DNA of 64,000 bases from Alistipes sp. (GTDB lineage: Bacteria; Bacteroidota; Bacteroidia; Bacteroidales; Rikenellaceae): positions 1 through 64,000 of the forward strand of contig JAGBTZ010000003.1 of assembly GCA_017631055.1 (NCBI GenBank), read 5' to 3'. Made by a program: the position numbers and the translations under genes. This document shows, piece after piece, positions 25,809-35,146 of the stretch. Every line of letters begins with the position of its first letter. Within the stretch, counting starts at the first letter, position 1. The notes beneath the pieces are model-generated. The model searched no databases and was not told the DNA's origin. It saw nothing but the letters and a program-made list of their open reading frames with translations.

Positions 25809-25966
25809 TAAAAAAATAGCGAACAGAGCGCAGTCCACGACTATTTTTTACGCTTTTTTTCGAACAAAATGGCCCTCCTTGTCCACATTTTCTCAACAAT
25901 TACTCCGACAAGGCCATTTTCGGCAAGATAAATGCAGTGAAAAAACTCAAAAACAGTGAAAACATT

Positions 25967-26869
25967 ATGGCTAAAATAGTAGTGATAGGAAGCACCAACA
26001 CCGACCTTGTAATCAAAACCGAGCGTATGCCCGAGCCGAGCGAAACGGTCATCGGTGGCTCGTTTATGATGACTGCCGGAGGTAAGGGCGCCAATCAGGC
26101 GGTGGCTGCTGTGCGTATGGGCGGAGATGTGCTCTTTGTTACCAAGGTGGGCGATGATATGTTTGGCGAGGAGTCGCAACGCCACTTTGCCGAGGAGAAT
26201 CTCCCGAGCGAGTATATCTTTGTGGAGCAGGGTGCACCCTCGGGTGTGGCTCTCATCACGGTCGATGCCCGAGGCGAGAACAGTATTGTCGTAGCACCGG
26301 GTGCCAACGATATGATTTCACGCGCGGATATTGATGCCGTGCGTTCCCAAATCGAGGCGGCAGACTACCTGCTCTTGCAACTCGAGATACCGATGGAGGT
26401 GGTCGAGTATGCTGCCGATGTGGCGTTTAAGGCTGGGACAAAGGTTATTCTCAATCCCGCACCGGCATCAACCCTCTCGCGAGAGTTGATAAGCAAACTC
26501 TATCTTATCACCCCCAACCGCACCGAGTGCCAACTGCTCACAGGGCGGCAGATTAGCGACGAGAAGAGTGCCGAAGCGGCAGCCAACACTCTGCTCTCGA
26601 TGGGTGCGCAGAGTGTGATTATAACCCTCGGCTCGCGCGGAGCGTTGGTGGCCGAGAGTGGTGGAAAATATGAACTGATACCGGCTCAACACGTTGTGGC
26701 GGTCGATACAACCGCTGCGGGCGATGTCTTCAACGGAGCATTGGTGGTGGCTCTCTCGGAGGGTCGCTCATTGGTCGAGGCGGCACACTTCGCAACCCGG
26801 GCCTCGGCCATCTCCGTAACCAGAATGGGTGCGCAAAGTTCAATCCCTTATCGCATCGAAATCAAGTAA
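25967..26869 (+). CDS. rbsK: Ribokinase (PfkB family)
   Basis: Phosphorylates D-ribose to ribose-5-phosphate using ATP. PfkB signatures are GGKGANQAVA near the N-terminus and TAAGDVFNGA near the C-terminus, where Asp is the catalytic base. I chose the ATG at 25967, giving 300 residues beginning MAKIVVIGSTN as in the family; the in-frame GTG at 25937 adds ten atypical residues. A GRP/RhaT-family sugar transporter follows 23 bases later, suggesting a ribose uptake and activation pair. Related PfkB sugar or nucleoside kinases are possible alternatives. Confidence 0.88.
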   Translation: MAKIVVIGSTNTDLVIKTERMPEPSETVIGGSFMMTAGGKGANQAVAAVRMGGDVLFVTKVGDDMFGEESQRHFAEENLPSEYIFVEQGAPSGVALITVDARGENSIVVAPGANDMISRADIDAVRSQIEAADYLLLQLEIPMEVVEYAADVAFKAGTKVILNPAPASTLSRELISKLYLITPNRTECQLLTGRQISDEKSAEAAANTLLSMGAQSVIITLGSRGALVAESGGKYELIPAQHVVAVDTTAAGDVFNGALVVALSEGRSLVEAAHFATRASAISVTRMGAQSSIPYRIEIK

Positions 26870-26892
26870 CGAACCACTTTTTTTGAGATACT

Positions 26893-27918
26893 ATGTTTAT
26901 TGTCGAAAATTATCTGCTGGCAGTCATCTTCTGCCTTGTCACGATGCTCTGCTGGGGGTCGTGGGGTAATACCCAAAAACTTGCAGCCAAGAGTTGGCGT
27001 TACGAACTCTTCTATTGGGACTATGTAATCGGAATGCTCCTCTTCTCGCTTATCCTCGGCTTTACGATGGGTAGTTGGGGCGAGCAGGGGCGCTCGTTTG
27101 TCGATGATTTGCGACAAGCCTCGGGAGGCTCAATCGGTTGGGTGCTGTTGGGCGGTGCAATTTTCAATGCCTCGAACATTCTGCTCTCGGCCTCGGTGTC
27201 GCTGGCGGGCTTGGCTGTCGCCTTTCCGCTCGGGGTCGGCATTGCTTTGGTGTTGGGCGTGATTGTCAACTACTTGGGTGTGCCTTCGGGGCATCCGGGG
27301 ATGTTGTTTGCGGGCGTGGCACTGATTGTTGTGGCGATAATTTGCAACGGCTTTGCCTCGGGTATGAACAATCGTGGAGCGAAGGGTGCGACAAGGGGTG
27401 CGGCAACCAAAAACAACTCCAAGGGTATCTGGTTGGCGGTTATTGCCGGAGTGCTGATGTCGCTCTTCTACCGCTTTGTGGTTATGGGTATGGATGTTGC
27501 CAACTTCCGAGTGCCGGCAGAGGGTATGCTTACGCCCTACTCGGCAATCTTTATCTTCTCGGTGGGTGTGTTGTTGAGCAACTTCATATTCAATACGCTG
27601 GTTATGCGCTACCCCTTTGCTGGCAAGCCGGTGAGCTATGGCGACTATCTGCGAGGCTCGCTCGGAACGCACTTGGTCGGGGTACTCGGAGGTGCTATCT
27701 GGTGCCTGGGTACGGCATTCAGTTACATCGCTTCGGGCGAGGCGGGCCCTGCCGTGTCGTATGCTCTGGGTCAGGGTGCGCCGATGGTGGCTGCCGTCTG
27801 GGGTGTCTTTGTCTGGAAGGAGTTTCGTGGCGCATCGAAGGCTGTGGATTGGCTTCTGGCACTTATGTTCCTGCTCTTTATTGGCGGACTTGCGATGATT
27901 GTGGCAGCGGGAAGCTGA
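26893..27918 (+). CDS. GRP/RhaT-family sugar transporter, probably ribose or related pentose
   Basis: A 341-residue inner-membrane protein with about ten hydrophobic segments and an early WGSWGNTQK signature of the glucose/ribose porter group of drug/metabolite transporters. It sits directly after rbsK, so the substrate is plausibly ribose; this is inferred from context. It converges with the DEAD-box helicase gene with only 15 bases between stops and no terminator hairpin. Confidence 0.8.
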   Translation: MFIVENYLLAVIFCLVTMLCWGSWGNTQKLAAKSWRYELFYWDYVIGMLLFSLILGFTMGSWGEQGRSFVDDLRQASGGSIGWVLLGGAIFNASNILLSASVSLAGLAVAFPLGVGIALVLGVIVNYLGVPSGHPGMLFAGVALIVVAIICNGFASGMNNRGAKGATRGAATKNNSKGIWLAVIAGVLMSLFYRFVVMGMDVANFRVPAEGMLTPYSAIFIFSVGVLLSNFIFNTLVMRYPFAGKPVSYGDYLRGSLGTHLVGVLGGAIWCLGTAFSYIASGEAGPAVSYALGQGAPMVAAVWGVFVWKEFRGASKAVDWLLALMFLLFIGGLAMIVAAGS

Positions 27919-27933
27919 CCCGCCGTAACCTAA

Positions 27934-29304
27934 CTACCAAGTATCGCCATAGAGAACGGTGTCGATTTTGCGACCCGTCAGGCGTTGGATATCCTTAACA
28001 ATGTTATGTTCGTCAAGAGTGCAGAACGTGAGGGCTATGCCTGCGCAACCGGCTCGACCCGTGCGGCCTATGCGGTGAACATAGGTCTCGGGCACATCGG
28101 GGATATCGTAGTTGATAACCATACCCAACTCCTTGATGTCGATACCGCGAGCAGCGATGTCGGTGGCAACCATTATGCGCGACTTGCCCGACTTGAAGTC
28201 ATCCAAGGCTCGCTGACGTTGGCACTGCGACTTATCGCCGTGCAGAGCTTCGCAGCGCATACCCTTGTGGCGCAGAGTTTTCGATATGTTGTCGGCTCCG
28301 TGCTTGGTGCGGGCGAAAATCAGTACCGATTTATCCTCATGCTCTCGCAGCAACTCGACCAACAACTGGCGTTTCTCGGGCTTCTCGACAAAGTAGACAC
28401 ACTGCTCAACCTCATCTACGGTCGAAGATGCGGGTGTAACCTCAATGCGCACGGGGTGGTCGAGCATCGAACGCGAAAGGCGCACAATCTCGTCGGGCAT
28501 CGTCGCCGAGAAGAAGAGTGTCTGGCGCTCCTTGGGCAAGCGGTGCAGCAGTCGGCGAATGTCGGCAATAAATCCCATATCGAGCATTCGGTCAGCCTCG
28601 TCCAAGACAAAAGTTGAGAGATTGTCGAGCTTCACAGCACCTTGACCCATCAGGTCGAGCAGGCGACCAGGGGTGGCAATCAATATATCGACCCCCTTGC
28701 GCAGTGCATCGGTCTGGGGCTTCTGCTTCACACCTCCGAAGATTGCCGTGTGGCGCAACCCCGAGTATTTGCCGTAGTCGTCAAAGCAGTCGCTAATCTG
28801 CAGTGCCAACTCTCGGGTCGGGGTCAAAATCAAGGCACGGATAAGGTGCGGAAGTTTGTTCTCCTTATCGCGCTTCTCGCGGCGTTTGCGCACTCGCTCG
28901 CGATAAAGACGTCTGCGGCGCTGATTGCGGGTCTCCGTTTTCTGCTCCGCAACCTCGGCCGACTCTGCCTCGCTCTCATCCTTGCTCTCCTCCTCACTCG
29001 ACATCGGCTCCGAAACCTCCTCTGCGCTCTCTTGAGCCGCCATCTCCTCCGCTTTGCGAGCCTCTTCGGCTTCACGCTCAGCGATAGCTGCAGCCTCCTG
29101 CTCACGCAGAGCCATCAGTTGCTGGATAATCGGGATGGCGAAGGCTGCCGTCTTGCCCGTGCCTGTGCGAGCAATTCCGAATATATCCTTGCCCGCCATA
29201 ACCACGGGGATAGCCTCCTGCTGGATTGGTGTGGGTTCTTCGTAGCCTTTCTCCTCCACCGCTTTTAGTATCGGTGCGATGATGTCGAGTTCTTCAAACT
29301 TCAT
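27934..29304 (-). CDS. DEAD-box RNA helicase with a large charged insertion
   Basis: An ATP-dependent RNA helicase of 456 residues, RhlE-like. The Q motif (TPIQQEA, about 25-31), Walker A ARTGTGKT (45-52), PTRELA, DEAD, SAT and HRIGRTGR motifs are all present. Between motif I and PTRELA lies an insertion of about 80 residues (about 67-150), acidic in its first part and strongly basic (RRRRLYRERVRKRR) in its last part. Usual RhlE proteins have only a short loop here. It starts 14 bases after the aldehyde dehydrogenase gene, so it is probably last in a three-gene unit. Confidence 0.92.
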   Translation of the reverse strand: MKFEELDIIAPILKAVEEKGYEEPTPIQQEAIPVVMAGKDIFGIARTGTGKTAAFAIPIIQQLMALREQEAAAIAEREAEEARKAEEMAAQESAEEVSEPMSSEEESKDESEAESAEVAEQKTETRNQRRRRLYRERVRKRREKRDKENKLPHLIRALILTPTRELALQISDCFDDYGKYSGLRHTAIFGGVKQKPQTDALRKGVDILIATPGRLLDLMGQGAVKLDNLSTFVLDEADRMLDMGFIADIRRLLHRLPKERQTLFFSATMPDEIVRLSRSMLDHPVRIEVTPASSTVDEVEQCVYFVEKPEKRQLLVELLREHEDKSVLIFARTKHGADNISKTLRHKGMRCEALHGDKSQCQRQRALDDFKSGKSRIMVATDIAARGIDIKELGMVINYDIPDVPETYVHRIGRTGRAGCAGIALTFCTLDEHNIVKDIQRLTGRKIDTVLYGDTW

Positions 29305-29318
29305 TTACTTTAGGGGAT

Positions 29319-30704
29319 TTATAACAATTTTTTCACAAACTTAAACATCTTGTAGGGCATATACCTGAACGGCAAGTCGAGCCAGGTCGGAGTGATGACC
29401 ACCGCCCTGCGATGCGAAAAGGCATCGAAACTCTCTCGCCCGTGATAGCGGCCCATACCCGAGTTACCCACTCCGCCGAAGGGCAACCTCTCGTTGGCGA
29501 TGTGCATAATCGTATCGTTGATGCAGGCTCCGCCCGAAGATGTTCGGCGCATGACCTCCCAACCACGCTGTGTCTTGCCAAAGTAATAGAGTGCCAGCGG
29601 TTTCTCGCGCTTGACAATAAAGTCGATAGCCTCCTCGGTCTTGTCGAAGGTCACAATCGGGAACACAGGGCCGAAAATCTCCTCCTGCATCACAGCCGCC
29701 TCGGGCGAAACGCCATCGAGCAGCGTGGGCTCGATATATCGCTCCTCGGGTTTGGTGCGACCTCCGGCCACGACCACTCCATCCTTAAGGTAGTCCGCCA
29801 CACGCTCGAAAGCACGGTCGTTGACCATGCGGACATAGTGCGCACTGAGGCTTGCATCCTCGCCGTGCAGTAGGAGTGACTCTCGCTTGAAGGCCTCCAC
29901 GAAACGCTCCTTAATCGAGCTGTGCAACATCAGGTAATCGGGTGCAATGCAGGTCTGACCGGCATTAAGACCCTTGCCCCAGACAATACGGCGAGCGGCA
30001 ATCTCGACATCGGCATCCTTGTCGACAATGCAGGGGCTCTTGCCGCCCAACTCGAGCACTACGGGGGTCAGGTTCTTGGCTGCAGCGCTCATCACCGTTC
30101 GACCCAACGAGGGACTGCCGGTGAAGAAGATTATATCGTAACGCTCCTCCAACAGAGCCGTGTTCACATCTCTATTACCTTGTACAACAGCGATATATCG
30201 CTCGTCAAACGTAGCGCAAATCATCTGCTCGACGACCTTTGAAACGTGTGGAACGTAAGGCGAGGGCTTCAACACTGCCGTACATCCTGCCGAGATTGCG
30301 CCAACCAGCGGATTGAGCAACAGCTGCACGGGGTAGTTCCATGGCGAGATAATCAGCGCATTGCCGAGCGGCTCCGATATGATGCGACTGCGTGAGGGCA
30401 TCATCTTGAGCGGTGTTGAGCAGTACTTGCGCTTCGCCCAACGACCCACATGTCGCAGATGGTTGTCAATCTCGCCCATCACGATACTCAACTCGGTCAT
30501 ATATGCCTCCTCGTAGGATTTATGCAGATCGGCATAGAGAGCCTCGGCAAGCGGTTGCTCCCATTCGTGCATAGCCTTTTGGAGGCGATGCAACATCTCC
30601 TTGCGGAACGATATGTCGAGAGTTGCCCCCGAACGGAAATACTCCTTCTGGGCTGCAACCAGAGCCTTGATGCGCTCTGTCGATGTGTTTTCAATCTTAG
30701 TCAT
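29319..30704 (-). CDS. Aldehyde dehydrogenase, class 3 type
   Basis: Oxidises aldehydes to acids with NAD(P)+. The catalytic Cys252 is in GQTCIAPDY, the general-base Glu218 in LELGGKSP, and the oxyanion Asn123 in PWNYP. The 461-residue length and hydrophobic C-terminal segment match ALDH3/fatty-aldehyde-type enzymes. It lies 12 bases after an SDR gene, so the pair might interconvert an alcohol, aldehyde and acid. Substrate unknown. Confidence 0.9.
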   Translation of the reverse strand: MTKIENTSTERIKALVAAQKEYFRSGATLDISFRKEMLHRLQKAMHEWEQPLAEALYADLHKSYEEAYMTELSIVMGEIDNHLRHVGRWAKRKYCSTPLKMMPSRSRIISEPLGNALIISPWNYPVQLLLNPLVGAISAGCTAVLKPSPYVPHVSKVVEQMICATFDERYIAVVQGNRDVNTALLEERYDIIFFTGSPSLGRTVMSAAAKNLTPVVLELGGKSPCIVDKDADVEIAARRIVWGKGLNAGQTCIAPDYLMLHSSIKERFVEAFKRESLLLHGEDASLSAHYVRMVNDRAFERVADYLKDGVVVAGGRTKPEERYIEPTLLDGVSPEAAVMQEEIFGPVFPIVTFDKTEEAIDFIVKREKPLALYYFGKTQRGWEVMRRTSSGGACINDTIMHIANERLPFGGVGNSGMGRYHGRESFDAFSHRRAVVITPTWLDLPFRYMPYKMFKFVKKLL

Positions 30705-30716
30705 ACTCTCTCTCCT

Positions 30717-31529
30717 CTACTTTTTACGACCTGTAAAGTGGTCCATTGTCGAATAGACTCCAAAACACTTGCCGAACAGGAAGTCGAACACCACCGTTGG
30801 CAACAGGCCTTGACACAGACGGATAAAATGGAAACCAAACGGGATACCTCTAAAATCGCGGTTGTGCTCAATGGCACGGAGGATTTTGCGCGAGGTCCTC
30901 ACCGGATTCAAAATCGGAATTATGCGTGAGCGTACCCCGTCAAACATTCCGGTATTGATGTAGAACGGCGCTACGGTTGTGATACGCACCTTGCTCTTTC
31001 GCTCGGCAAGCTCGATACGCACCGAGTCCGACCAGCCAATCACTGCCCACTTGCTGGCGGCATAGACCGACATCTTCGGATTGGAAATCATACCTCCCGC
31101 CGATGCGATATTGCAGATATGGCCATGATTGCGGGCAAGCATATCGGGCAAGATTTGTTGAGCGATGACCATGGGCGCTATCGAGTTTATCTCCATAGTT
31201 CGCACAATCTCATCTATGCTCTGCTTATCGAAGGTCTTGTTGCCGGTCACGATACCTGCGCAATTTATCAGAATGTCGACCGCTCCGCACTCCTCTTTAA
31301 CTCGTTGGTAGGTGGCTACAACAGCCTCTTTGTCTGCCACATTTACCACATAACCTTCGACCCTGCCAAGTGGCGCAAATTCGGCCTTGGTTGATGCGAT
31401 ATTCGCTTCGTTGATGTCCCAAATTATCAAACAACGCGCACCCTTTTGGAGTGCCATCCTTCCCATAATGCGACCTATGCCCGATGCTCCACCGGTAATG
31501 AGGACGCAGTTTTCTCTAATCTTTGTCAT
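30717..31529 (-). CDS. Short-chain dehydrogenase/reductase
   Basis: NAD(P)-dependent oxidoreductase, 270 residues, Rossmann fold. The cofactor motif TGGASGIG is at 12-19, NCAG at 89-92 and the active site includes Ser143, Tyr156 and Lys160 (YAASK). Sequence style recalls retinol-dehydrogenase-like SDRs that act on lipid-like alcohols. It heads a unit with an aldehyde dehydrogenase and a DEAD-box helicase, driven from the promoter at 31573. Confidence 0.88.
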   Translation of the reverse strand: MTKIRENCVLITGGASGIGRIMGRMALQKGARCLIIWDINEANIASTKAEFAPLGRVEGYVVNVADKEAVVATYQRVKEECGAVDILINCAGIVTGNKTFDKQSIDEIVRTMEINSIAPMVIAQQILPDMLARNHGHICNIASAGGMISNPKMSVYAASKWAVIGWSDSVRIELAERKSKVRITTVAPFYINTGMFDGVRSRIIPILNPVRTSRKILRAIEHNRDFRGIPFGFHFIRLCQGLLPTVVFDFLFGKCFGVYSTMDHFTGRKK

Positions 31530-31572
31530 CCTTTTCAGATTTATAGGTTAATATAAATCCGCAAATCGGATG

Positions 31573-31604
31573 CAAATATAAAAACATTTTGGGAACCCCA
31601 CAAA
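31573..31604 (-). promoter_or_regulatory. Promoter of the SDR-ALDH-helicase unit
   Basis: On the minus strand TTTG (31601-31604), 20-base spacer, then TATATTTG (31573-31580), 44 bases before the SDR start. Confidence 0.65.
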
Positions 31605-31620
31605 ATGATGGAAGCTCTCT

Positions 31621-31730
31621 AACAAGGCTACTTTGTCGTTACGCTTGCCCTCAAAATGCTCATTTACTTCAAGTAAACTCCGCTTTTTCGGGCTACGCAA
31701 GCCTAAAATTAGCTCTTGTTATACAACTTC
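31621..31730. repeat. Imperfect palindromic intergenic element, about 110 bases
   Basis: The two ends are near inverted repeats (AACAAGGCTA and the complement of TAGCTCTTGTT), the centre is a perfect seven-base inverted repeat (31663-31669 with 31671-31677), and partial complementarity (CTTG, CCC, AAAA blocks) continues between. It contains no ORF. It looks like a REP or MITE-like element or a long folded RNA. Confidence 0.5.
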
Positions 31731-31734
31731 CAAC

Positions 31735-31770
31735 AAAAAAGGTGCGTCTAAAAACTTGTTAGACACACCC
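31735..31770 (-). terminator. Terminator at the end of the pur operon
   Basis: An eleven-base stem with one mismatch (31741-31751 with 31759-31769) is followed on the minus strand by six T (31735-31740), about 30 bases after the PHP gene stop. Confidence 0.8.
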
Positions 31771-31799
31771 TATCATCTCGGTATAAGACTTAAGGTAAA

Positions 31800-33005
31800 C
31801 TACTTATCTATCCTCAAAGTCAATGTCGGGTGTTGCTCGTCGGCAATCCACATATTCTCAACCACGAAATCCAAGGGGTTTTCTCTCTTTTTCGAGATTG
31901 TCAATCTGGTTGCCTGGAACGGCTTTAAGAGCTGTATGCCATTGCCGATGCGTAGCGCAAAAGGAATCGAGCAGGTGTTGGTCAGCACATAAACCTTTGA
32001 CTTGGAGTCTGTGCCAACAACCCTGCAATCGACCGCTGCATCAAAAAACTCCTGCAACCAGCACTGCTCGCCCATAAGGTAGTTTCCGCAGTATCCGATT
32101 GTACGTCTTTCGAGCAGAGCCTCCTTAATCGCCTTCTCGCTCATATCCTTTGCCAATATGAAGGTCATCGTGCGGAAGATTCCACCGCCCTGCGGCCAGC
32201 GCTGCGAGGTCGGGTGGTGCGTGTCGGTATTGGCTGCAATAAATAGCTTCTCGTCTAAGGCACGGCGCAACATCTTGGGGTACAACTTAGCCTCGTTCAC
32301 CACCTCGATACCATCGACCCAGCCCTCGGCATAGATGCGTTGCTGCTCCTCGCTCTTCTCCATTGTCGTTCTACGCCACCCCGGGTGGTTGTGGATGATG
32401 ATTGCTCCCTGCTCCTTGGCGCGGCGCAAAGACTCGAAGAGGTCCTTGTCGCAAATGGCATTTATATCCTTTAGGAACAGTGCATTATACTCGCCAACGG
32501 TGCTCGGATTGCGCCAAATCTCGGTACCTCTCACCACCATTATCGGCAATGAGTTTTTAGCAGCGTGTTCGATCGCCTCATCCACCGTAGCATTCATATT
32601 GCAGAGCATCGGAGTATCCTGATTTTTCGGATTTCCGGCGCCGGCATGTGCATACTCAAACGGAGAGCCATCCTTGCTGTAGGGGGCAAGCGCCTTGAGC
32701 ATAAATTTCTCGTAGGAGCGCTTCTCGAGGTGGTCGGTAAGTGCAATGATATCCAACCCATCGTACCACGCCTCCATAACTCGCTCGCGCGGAGTCACGT
32801 TGCCGTCAGAGTAGATGGTATGAACGTGGAAATCAGCCTTATAGAGGGTGTAGCCCTTGACTTGCGGGAGAACGATTTCAGTTCGTTTTACCGCATTGTC
32901 AAAGAGCTTAATCTCGGTCTCGATTGCCACGGGTGTTAAGATGTTTTGAGCCGTACCTCCCAACACCAACAGGGTCAAAACTCCCGACAACAGATACTTT
33001 CTCAT
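31800..33005 (-). CDS. Exported PHP-domain phosphoesterase
   Basis: A 401-residue protein with a signal peptide (about 1-19, ending GGTAQ) and a PHP metal-dependent phosphoesterase domain: DFHVHTIYSDG and ALTDHLE supply the trinuclear-metal ligands, with further His later (HNHPGWR, NTDTHHP). The ATG at 33005 is preferred; a GTG six bases upstream is possible. It begins 12 bases after folD at the tail of the pur operon. A periplasmic phosphoesterase, perhaps acting on nucleotides or cyclic phosphates, is plausible but the substrate is unknown. Confidence 0.85.
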   Translation of the reverse strand: MRKYLLSGVLTLLVLGGTAQNILTPVAIETEIKLFDNAVKRTEIVLPQVKGYTLYKADFHVHTIYSDGNVTPRERVMEAWYDGLDIIALTDHLEKRSYEKFMLKALAPYSKDGSPFEYAHAGAGNPKNQDTPMLCNMNATVDEAIEHAAKNSLPIMVVRGTEIWRNPSTVGEYNALFLKDINAICDKDLFESLRRAKEQGAIIIHNHPGWRRTTMEKSEEQQRIYAEGWVDGIEVVNEAKLYPKMLRRALDEKLFIAANTDTHHPTSQRWPQGGGIFRTMTFILAKDMSEKAIKEALLERRTIGYCGNYLMGEQCWLQEFFDAAVDCRVVGTDSKSKVYVLTNTCSIPFALRIGNGIQLLKPFQATRLTISKKRENPLDFVVENMWIADEQHPTLTLRIDK

Positions 33006-33017
33006 AAGCACAAAATG

Positions 33018-33866
33018 TTAAGCCTGTTTTCGAAGGAAGCACTCGATAGTGTTCTCCATCAGGCAGCAGATAGTCATCGGGCCGACACCTCCCGGAACGG
33101 GGGTGATAACCGATGCTTTCGGCTCGATGGCTGCGAAATCGACATCTCCGCACAACTTGCCGCTCTCGGGGTCGCGATTGACACCCACATCAATAACCAC
33201 TGCGCCCTCGCCAACCATATCTGCCGTAACGAACTTCGGACGTCCGATTGCCACAACCAGAATATCAGCCTTCGAAGTTACCTCGCCCAAATTCTTGGTG
33301 CGCGAGTGGGTAATCGTAACTGTTGCATTCTCGTCGAGCAACAACTTCGATACGGGCAGACCAACGATATTGCTTCGGCCAACGACCACCGCATTCTTGC
33401 CGGCAATCTCCACGCCTGCAACCTTCAACATCTTGATAATACCCTTCGGGGTACAGGGCAATACGCAGGGCTGCTTCTGCCACAAAGCTGCCACGTTCAT
33501 CGGGTGGAAACCATCGACATCCTTCGAGCAGTCGATAGCAGCGATAACCTTATCCGAATTGATATGTTTGGGCAGGGGCAACTGCACGAGGATACCATCC
33601 ACCGCATCGTCAGCATTAAGTTCTGCGATGATGCCGAGCAACTCCTCCTCCGAGATTGTTGCCGGACGACGAATGGTGGTATTCTTGATGCCGACCTCTG
33701 CCGAAGCTTTAGCCTTGCCCGTAACGTAGCTCACGCTACCCGGGTCCTCGCCCACGAGAATTACTGCCAAGTGGGGCACACGGCCATAACGCTCCTCGAA
33801 AGTCGCCACCTCGGCTGCCATCTGTGCTTTGAGCGATGCAGCCAACTCTTTTCCGCTAATTATCAT
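33018..33866 (-). CDS. folD: Methylenetetrahydrofolate dehydrogenase/cyclohydrolase
   Basis: Bifunctional enzyme making 10-formyl-THF, the formyl donor used by PurH (and by PurN). The family motifs SYVTGKAKA with the catalytic Lys, QLPLPKHI and VGRSNIVGLP are clear, and 282 residues is normal. It lies between purD (21 bases) and the PHP gene, consistent with coupled supply of one-carbon units for purines. Confidence 0.96.
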   Translation of the reverse strand: MIISGKELAASLKAQMAAEVATFEERYGRVPHLAVILVGEDPGSVSYVTGKAKASAEVGIKNTTIRRPATISEEELLGIIAELNADDAVDGILVQLPLPKHINSDKVIAAIDCSKDVDGFHPMNVAALWQKQPCVLPCTPKGIIKMLKVAGVEIAGKNAVVVGRSNIVGLPVSKLLLDENATVTITHSRTKNLGEVTSKADILVVAIGRPKFVTADMVGEGAVVIDVGVNRDPESGKLCGDVDFAAIEPKASVITPVPGGVGPMTICCLMENTIECFLRKQA

Positions 33867-33887
33867 ATTTTTCTTGGTTTTTTGTTA

Positions 33888-35132
33888 TTACTTTATGGCT
33901 TGGTAGCCGATGTCCGAGCGGTGGAAGAGGTTGTCGCACTCGATATGCTCGACCGAAGCCAAAGCCGCAGCCTGTGCCTCCTTGAGCGTATCGCCCTCGC
34001 CTACAACGAAGAGAACACGACCGCCATTGGTTACAAACTTGCCATCCTTGAGTGCAGTACCCATATGGTAAACCTTTGCATCTACCTTATCCAGGCCCTC
34101 GATAACGTGGCCCTTCTCGTAATCACCGGGGTAGCCCTTCGAAGCCAAAACGATACCGAGTGTAGCCTTCTCGCTCCACTCCAATTCGGCACCTCGACCC
34201 TCGGCAATTGCGCAGAATACGTCGTAGATGTCGCTCTTCAGGCGAGGCAGTACAACCTCGGTCTCGGGGTCGCCAAAGCGAGCATTAAACTCGATAACCT
34301 TAACACCCTCGGGAGTCTTCATCAGACCGCCATACAGCACTCCGCAGAAGGGAACACCCTCCTCGACCATTGCTGCAGCCGTGGGGCGCATAATCTTCTC
34401 GAGAGCATAAGCGGTATCCTCCTCGGTGATGAAGGGCAGGGGCGAATATGCACCCATACCTCCCGTATTGGGACCCTTGTCGCCATCGTAAGCACGCTTG
34501 TGATCCTGAGCCAAGACCATCGGTACAACCTCCTTGCCTGCTACAAAGCACAACAACGAGAACTCGGGGCCTGTCAAGAACTCCTCGATAACCACCTTAC
34601 CCTTGCCGAACTTGTCGTCAAGCAGCATATCACGCAGGGCGCTATCTGCCTCCTCGGGCGTTGTGGCGATAACCACACCCTTGCCGGCAGCCAAGCCGTC
34701 GTACTTGAGAACGGTGGGCAGCGAGTGAGCCTCAACGTATGCCTTTGCCGATTCGTAGTCGGTAAAGGTCTCGTATCCGGCTGTCGGGATGCCGTACTTG
34801 GCCATCAGATTCTTGGCGAACTCCTTACTCGACTCGATCTGAGCCGCAGCCTTTGTGGGGCCGAAGATACGCAGACCATTCGCCTTGAATGTGTCGACCA
34901 CACCTGCAGCCAGAGCCGACTCGGGGCCAACAACCGTCAAATCAACCTTCTCGTCGATGGCTATCTTCAACAATCCCTCAACATCGGTATCCTTCACAGC
35001 AAAGGTGCGAGCCTGCTGCGCTATGCCGGCATTACCCGGAGCGCAGAGGATTTCGCTTACCTGTGCCGAGCGCGAGAGCGCATCGACTATGGCGTGTTCA
35101 CGGCCGCCACTGCCTATAACTAAAACTTTCAT
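33888..35132 (-). CDS. purD: Phosphoribosylamine-glycine ligase (GAR synthetase)
   Basis: ATP-grasp ligase joining phosphoribosylamine and glycine, step two of purine synthesis. The N-terminal GSGGREHA motif, GAAKGKGV-type ATP-loop (LAAGKGVVI) and NARFGDPE metal-binding motif are all visible. The 414 residues are normal. It starts 14 bases after purH. Confidence 0.96.
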   Translation of the reverse strand: MKVLVIGSGGREHAIVDALSRSAQVSEILCAPGNAGIAQQARTFAVKDTDVEGLLKIAIDEKVDLTVVGPESALAAGVVDTFKANGLRIFGPTKAAAQIESSKEFAKNLMAKYGIPTAGYETFTDYESAKAYVEAHSLPTVLKYDGLAAGKGVVIATTPEEADSALRDMLLDDKFGKGKVVIEEFLTGPEFSLLCFVAGKEVVPMVLAQDHKRAYDGDKGPNTGGMGAYSPLPFITEEDTAYALEKIMRPTAAAMVEEGVPFCGVLYGGLMKTPEGVKVIEFNARFGDPETEVVLPRLKSDIYDVFCAIAEGRGAELEWSEKATLGIVLASKGYPGDYEKGHVIEGLDKVDAKVYHMGTALKDGKFVTNGGRVLFVVGEGDTLKEAQAAALASVEHIECDNLFHRSDIGYQAIK

Positions 35133-35146
35133 CTTCCCGACAAATT

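Noticed and set aside
25684..25899. 71-codon minus-strand ORF upstream of pyrC
   Set aside because: It is in a different frame from the leader ORF, begins upstream of the promoter and has no ribosome site.
32946..35123. 725-codon plus-strand ORF opposite folD and purD
   Set aside because: Antisense shadow of two clear purine genes.
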